In this document: in pieces, positions 61,515 to 64,000 of the stretch
Layout of the letters: each line of letters begins with the position of its first letter
Numbering within the stretch: position 1 is the stretch's first letter
From: Dyella caseinilytica
Lineage (GTDB): Bacteria; Pseudomonadota; Gammaproteobacteria; Xanthomonadales; Rhodanobacteraceae
Assembly (NCBI RefSeq): GCF_016865235.1
Contig: NZ_CP064030.1
Span: 2,914,001-2,978,000 of the forward strand
Direction of reading: 5' to 3'
Length of the DNA stretch: 64,000 bases
The notes under the pieces: generated by a model
Told to the model about the DNA's origin: nothing
Seen by the model: only the letters and a program-made list of their open reading frames with translations
The model's database searches: none
Translations under genes and position numbers: made by a program

Positions 61515-62807
61515 TCAGGCAAACGGATCATCCAACACAATCGTGTCGTCACGATCTGCACCGGTAGCCACGATGGCCAGGCTACAACCGGACAGTTCTT
61601 CCACCGCACGCAGATAGGCGCGTGCGGCCGGCGGGAGCTTGTTCCAGTCGCGGATGCCGGCGGTGGATTCTTCCCAACCCGGGAATTCCAGATAGACCGG
61701 CTTACACTCGGCCCAACCGTCGGCGTCGAGCGGAGCGAGTTCGCGGCGCTTGCCACGGTATTCGTAAGCGATACAGACCTTGATGGTCTCCAGGCCGTCG
61801 AGCACGTCGAGCTTGGTGATAGCCAGGCCGTTGATACCGTTGATCTGCACAGCGCGCTTCAACGCAACAAGGTCGATCCAGCCACAGCGGCGCGGACGGC
61901 CGGTGCTGGCGCCGAATTCGTTGCCGACCTTGCGCAGGCGCTCGCCCATTTCGTCGTTGAGTTCTGTGGGGAACGGACCGCCACCGACGCGAGTTGCGTA
62001 GGCCTTGCAGATGCCAAGCACGTAATCGATGTCGCCCGCGCCCACGCCGGTACCGGCCAACGCGCCACCAACGGTGGTGTTGCTGGAGGTCACGTAGGGA
62101 TAAGTGCCGTGATCGATATCGAGCAGTGCGCCCTGCGCGCCTTCATACAAGATGTTGCCGCCTTCCTTGCGTACGTCGTGCAGGATGGTGGCGACATCGT
62201 CGACCATCGGGCGGATGAATTCGCCGTAAGCCAGCGCGTCATCAAGCACCTTCTGGTAGTCGACCGGCTCGGCCTTGAGCCACTGGGTGAGGATGAAGTT
62301 GTGGTATTCGACGGCGGCCTTGATCTTCTCCGGCAGCTCATGCGGGTACATCAGGTCGGCAACGCGCACGCTGCGGCGGGCCACCTTGTCTTCATATGCC
62401 GGGCCGATGCCGCGGCCGGTGGTGCCGATGGCCTTGGCGCCGGAGGCGATTTCGCGGGCCTTATCCACGGCGATGTGGTACGGCATGATCAGCGGGGTGG
62501 CCGGGCTGATCTTGAGGCGCGGACGCACATTGACGCCCTGGGCTTCCAGTTCTTCGATTTCCTGCTTGAGCGCGGCGGGCGACAACACCACGCCGTTGCC
62601 GATCAGGCATAGCGCGTCGTCGCGCAGAATGCCGGACGGAATCAGATGCAGCACGGTCTTCTTGCCCTTGATGACAAGGGTATGGCCGGCGTTGTGACCG
62701 CCCTGGAAGCGCGCCACGGCGCCTACGCGTTCGGTCAACAGGTCGACGATCTTGCCTTTGCCTTCGTCGCCCCACTGTGCTCCAAGAATTACGACTGACT
62801 TACCCAT
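61515..62807 (-). CDS. purA: Adenylosuccinate synthetase
   Basis: 430 residues, normal length. It converts IMP, aspartate and GTP to adenylosuccinate in AMP synthesis. Motifs: GTP-binding P-loop GAQWGDEGKGKIVDLL with catalytic Asp, GGHNAGHT with catalytic His, IGTTGRGIGPAYEDK, and YEGAQGALLDIDHGTYPYVT. Next to a DUF2065 gene and hflC, as in many gammaproteobacteria. Confidence 0.98.
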   Translation of the reverse strand: MGKSVVILGAQWGDEGKGKIVDLLTERVGAVARFQGGHNAGHTLVIKGKKTVLHLIPSGILRDDALCLIGNGVVLSPAALKQEIEELEAQGVNVRPRLKISPATPLIMPYHIAVDKAREIASGAKAIGTTGRGIGPAYEDKVARRSVRVADLMYPHELPEKIKAAVEYHNFILTQWLKAEPVDYQKVLDDALAYGEFIRPMVDDVATILHDVRKEGGNILYEGAQGALLDIDHGTYPYVTSSNTTVGGALAGTGVGAGDIDYVLGICKAYATRVGGGPFPTELNDEMGERLRKVGNEFGASTGRPRRCGWIDLVALKRAVQINGINGLAITKLDVLDGLETIKVCIAYEYRGKRRELAPLDADGWAECKPVYLEFPGWEESTAGIRDWNKLPPAARAYLRAVEELSGCSLAIVATGADRDDTIVLDDPFA

Positions 62808-62886
62808 GGTACTTCTCGCTCTAAGACGTTCCGATCGGCGGAACGGGAAAACTATCGCGCGCGATGATGACCGCGCGGTGAAAGTG

Positions 62887-63072
62887 TCAGTGAATCCAGT
62901 GCAAGGTGACCAGACCTAAGCCGATCGCCAACGCGCCAAACAGGCGCAAGGTGCGTGGATCCAGTTTCAAAGCCTCGCGCATCATCGCCTGCCAGCCATG
63001 CGGTACGGCGAATAGCACAAGGCCCTCGATCACCAGCACCAGACATAGCGCGGCGTAAAATTCGCGTGGCAT
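62887..63072 (-). CDS. DUF2065 family small membrane protein (YjeT-like)
   Basis: 61 residues with two membrane helices (FYAALCLVLVIEGLVLFAV and LRLFGALAIGLGLVTLHWI) joined by a short polar loop (PHGWQAMMREALKLDPR). The pattern and position between hflC and purA match the YjeT/DUF2065 family. Function unknown. Confidence 0.9.
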   Translation of the reverse strand: MPREFYAALCLVLVIEGLVLFAVPHGWQAMMREALKLDPRTLRLFGALAIGLGLVTLHWIH

Positions 63073-63081
63073 GGCGCCGGC

Positions 63082-63957
63082 TTAATGCCGCGCCGGCGCA
63101 GGCGCCGGGTTGCCGAAGTAACGCAGGAATTCGGAATCGGGCTTGAGGATGATGGTGCCCTTGCCGTCGCCAAAAGCCTTCTTGTAAGCATCGAGGCTGC
63201 GATAGAAGGCGAAGAAATCCGGATCTTGCGCATAGGCCTGCGCGTAGATCTGCGCGGCTTGTGCGTCGCCCTCGCCCTTCGCCTTGTCGGCATCGCTTTC
63301 GGCATTAGCGCGGATCACCTGCGCCTGGCGGTCGGCATCGGCCTTGATGGCTTCGGCCTCCTGCTTACCGTCCGCGCGGATGGCCGCGGCCTGTTGCTGA
63401 CGCTCGGTCTGCATACGCTTGTAGACCGCGGCCTTGATGTCGTCGGGGAATTCGATACCGGTAATGCGCACGTCCACTACCGAAATACCCAGCGTCTTCT
63501 GCGCTTGCTCGTTGGATTGCTGCACCGTGCCGGCGGTGAGGTCGCCCGGGTTGCCGGCAATCAGCTGCTGCAGACTGCGTGTATCGACGATGCCGCGCAG
63601 CGCGTTGCTGATGATCGGACTGAGGCGCTGGCCGGCCTGCAATTCGTCACCACCCGTCGCGCGGTAGTAATCAGCGGGATTGGCAATGCGCCATTTCACG
63701 TAGAAATCGACGTTGACGCTCTGTTTGTCGGACGTGGCGTAACGCTCCGGTTGCCCGTCGAACGACAGGATGCGATCGTCCAGGGTCAGCGCCTGTTGCA
63801 ACAACGGCACCTTCACGTGCAGGCCAGGCTGCTTGTCGGTGCGCAGGATCTTGCCGAACTGCAGCACCAGCGCGCTTTGCCCTTCGCCTACGGTGTAAAG
63901 GCTGTTGAAGCCGAGCAGCAGCGCCAGAACGATGATGATGGCAGCAGTGGTCTTCAT
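63082..63957 (-). CDS. hflC: HflC, modulator of FtsH protease (SPFH/prohibitin family)
   Basis: 291 residues. An N-terminal membrane anchor (AAIIIVLALLLGFNSLYTV) is followed by an SPFH domain (ALVLQFGKILRTDKQPGLHV, VDFYVKWRIANPADYY) and a long Ala/Glu/Lys/Arg-rich coiled coil (about 180-240). HflC assembles with HflK in the periplasm around FtsH. ATGA overlap with hflK. Confidence 0.96.
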   Translation of the reverse strand: MKTTAAIIIVLALLLGFNSLYTVGEGQSALVLQFGKILRTDKQPGLHVKVPLLQQALTLDDRILSFDGQPERYATSDKQSVNVDFYVKWRIANPADYYRATGGDELQAGQRLSPIISNALRGIVDTRSLQQLIAGNPGDLTAGTVQQSNEQAQKTLGISVVDVRITGIEFPDDIKAAVYKRMQTERQQQAAAIRADGKQEAEAIKADADRQAQVIRANAESDADKAKGEGDAQAAQIYAQAYAQDPDFFAFYRSLDAYKKAFGDGKGTIILKPDSEFLRYFGNPAPAPARH

Positions 63958-64000
63958 GGCTGCTTCCCCTTGTCGGCATCGTCGCCCAAGGCATTGGCCG
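63954..64000 (-). CDS. hflK: HflK, C-terminal end (runs off the window)
   Basis: Only the last 15 codons are inside the window, reading ANALGDDADKGKQP before a TGA that overlaps the hflC ATG. Named from operon position and the 4-nt overlap typical of hflKC; the sequence itself is too short to identify. Confidence 0.75.
   Translation of the reverse strand, partial: ANALGDDADKGKQP

Noticed and set aside
1..64000. CRISPR arrays, restriction systems or insertion sequences
   Set aside because: No regularly spaced repeats, cas genes or transposase genes are seen anywhere in the window.

Overview
This window looks like a chromosomal stretch of a high-GC gammaproteobacterium of the order Xanthomonadales, most likely family Rhodanobacteraceae (Dyella, Luteibacter or Rhodanobacter-like). 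That placement is inference. It rests on the hflK-hflC-DUF2065-purA order, a methionine synthase split in two behind an ArsR-methyltransferase regulator, the type of GC-rich REP palindromes between genes, and close-packed GC-rich coding. No 16S gene is present to test it.

Layout. 1-289 holds the start of a large NAD-glutamate dehydrogenase. 903-5293 is a two-gene RND efflux operon ending in a strong terminator. 5492-11647 holds an acyl-CoA dehydrogenase and a methionine-cycle locus (ArsR-methyltransferase fusion, then split MetH). 11721-12257 has an orphan LAB_N membrane protein and tRNA-Val(CAC).

12207-20660 is an 8.4-kb integrative element in the 3' end of tRNA-Val. It is bounded by 53-bp direct repeats and carries a tyrosine integrase, AlpA-type regulator, Toprim/VapE-type primase-helicase, an iteron-like GTGAC array that may be its origin, a toxin-antitoxin pair, a Mor-like regulator and a capsid-like protein. 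No terminase, portal or tail genes are seen, so it resembles a phage satellite.

20804-28163 holds small exported proteins, two single-receiver response regulators, an osmoprotectant-type ABC transporter with a fused binding protein/permease, and a YccS-type membrane protein. 28246-36022 is one long molybdenum operon (moaA, moaCB, moeA, moaD, moaE, mobA, a small protein, a molybdate ABC transporter) behind a leader resembling the Moco RNA motif. It converges on 36066-43786, a NAD-dependent molybdenum formate dehydrogenase operon (OFA transporter, fdsG, fdsB, fdsA, fdhD, fdsD). The first operon supplies cofactor to the enzyme made by the second.

46089-49373 is gcvP behind a tandem glycine riboswitch. 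49652-54909 encodes exported proteins on the minus strand: an M1 aminopeptidase, a Sel1-like protein, and a two-gene unit of a secreted six-repeat protein followed by an exported ubiquitin. The ubiquitin (53435-53758) is the most remarkable item: a 31-residue signal peptide is joined exactly to a complete 76-residue ubiquitin of animal type, with one difference (K29V) and a free RLRGG end. The rest holds two tandem membrane diguanylate cyclases, a DRE-TIM-like protein, a PAS-GGDEF protein, purA, a DUF2065 protein, hflC and the end of hflK.
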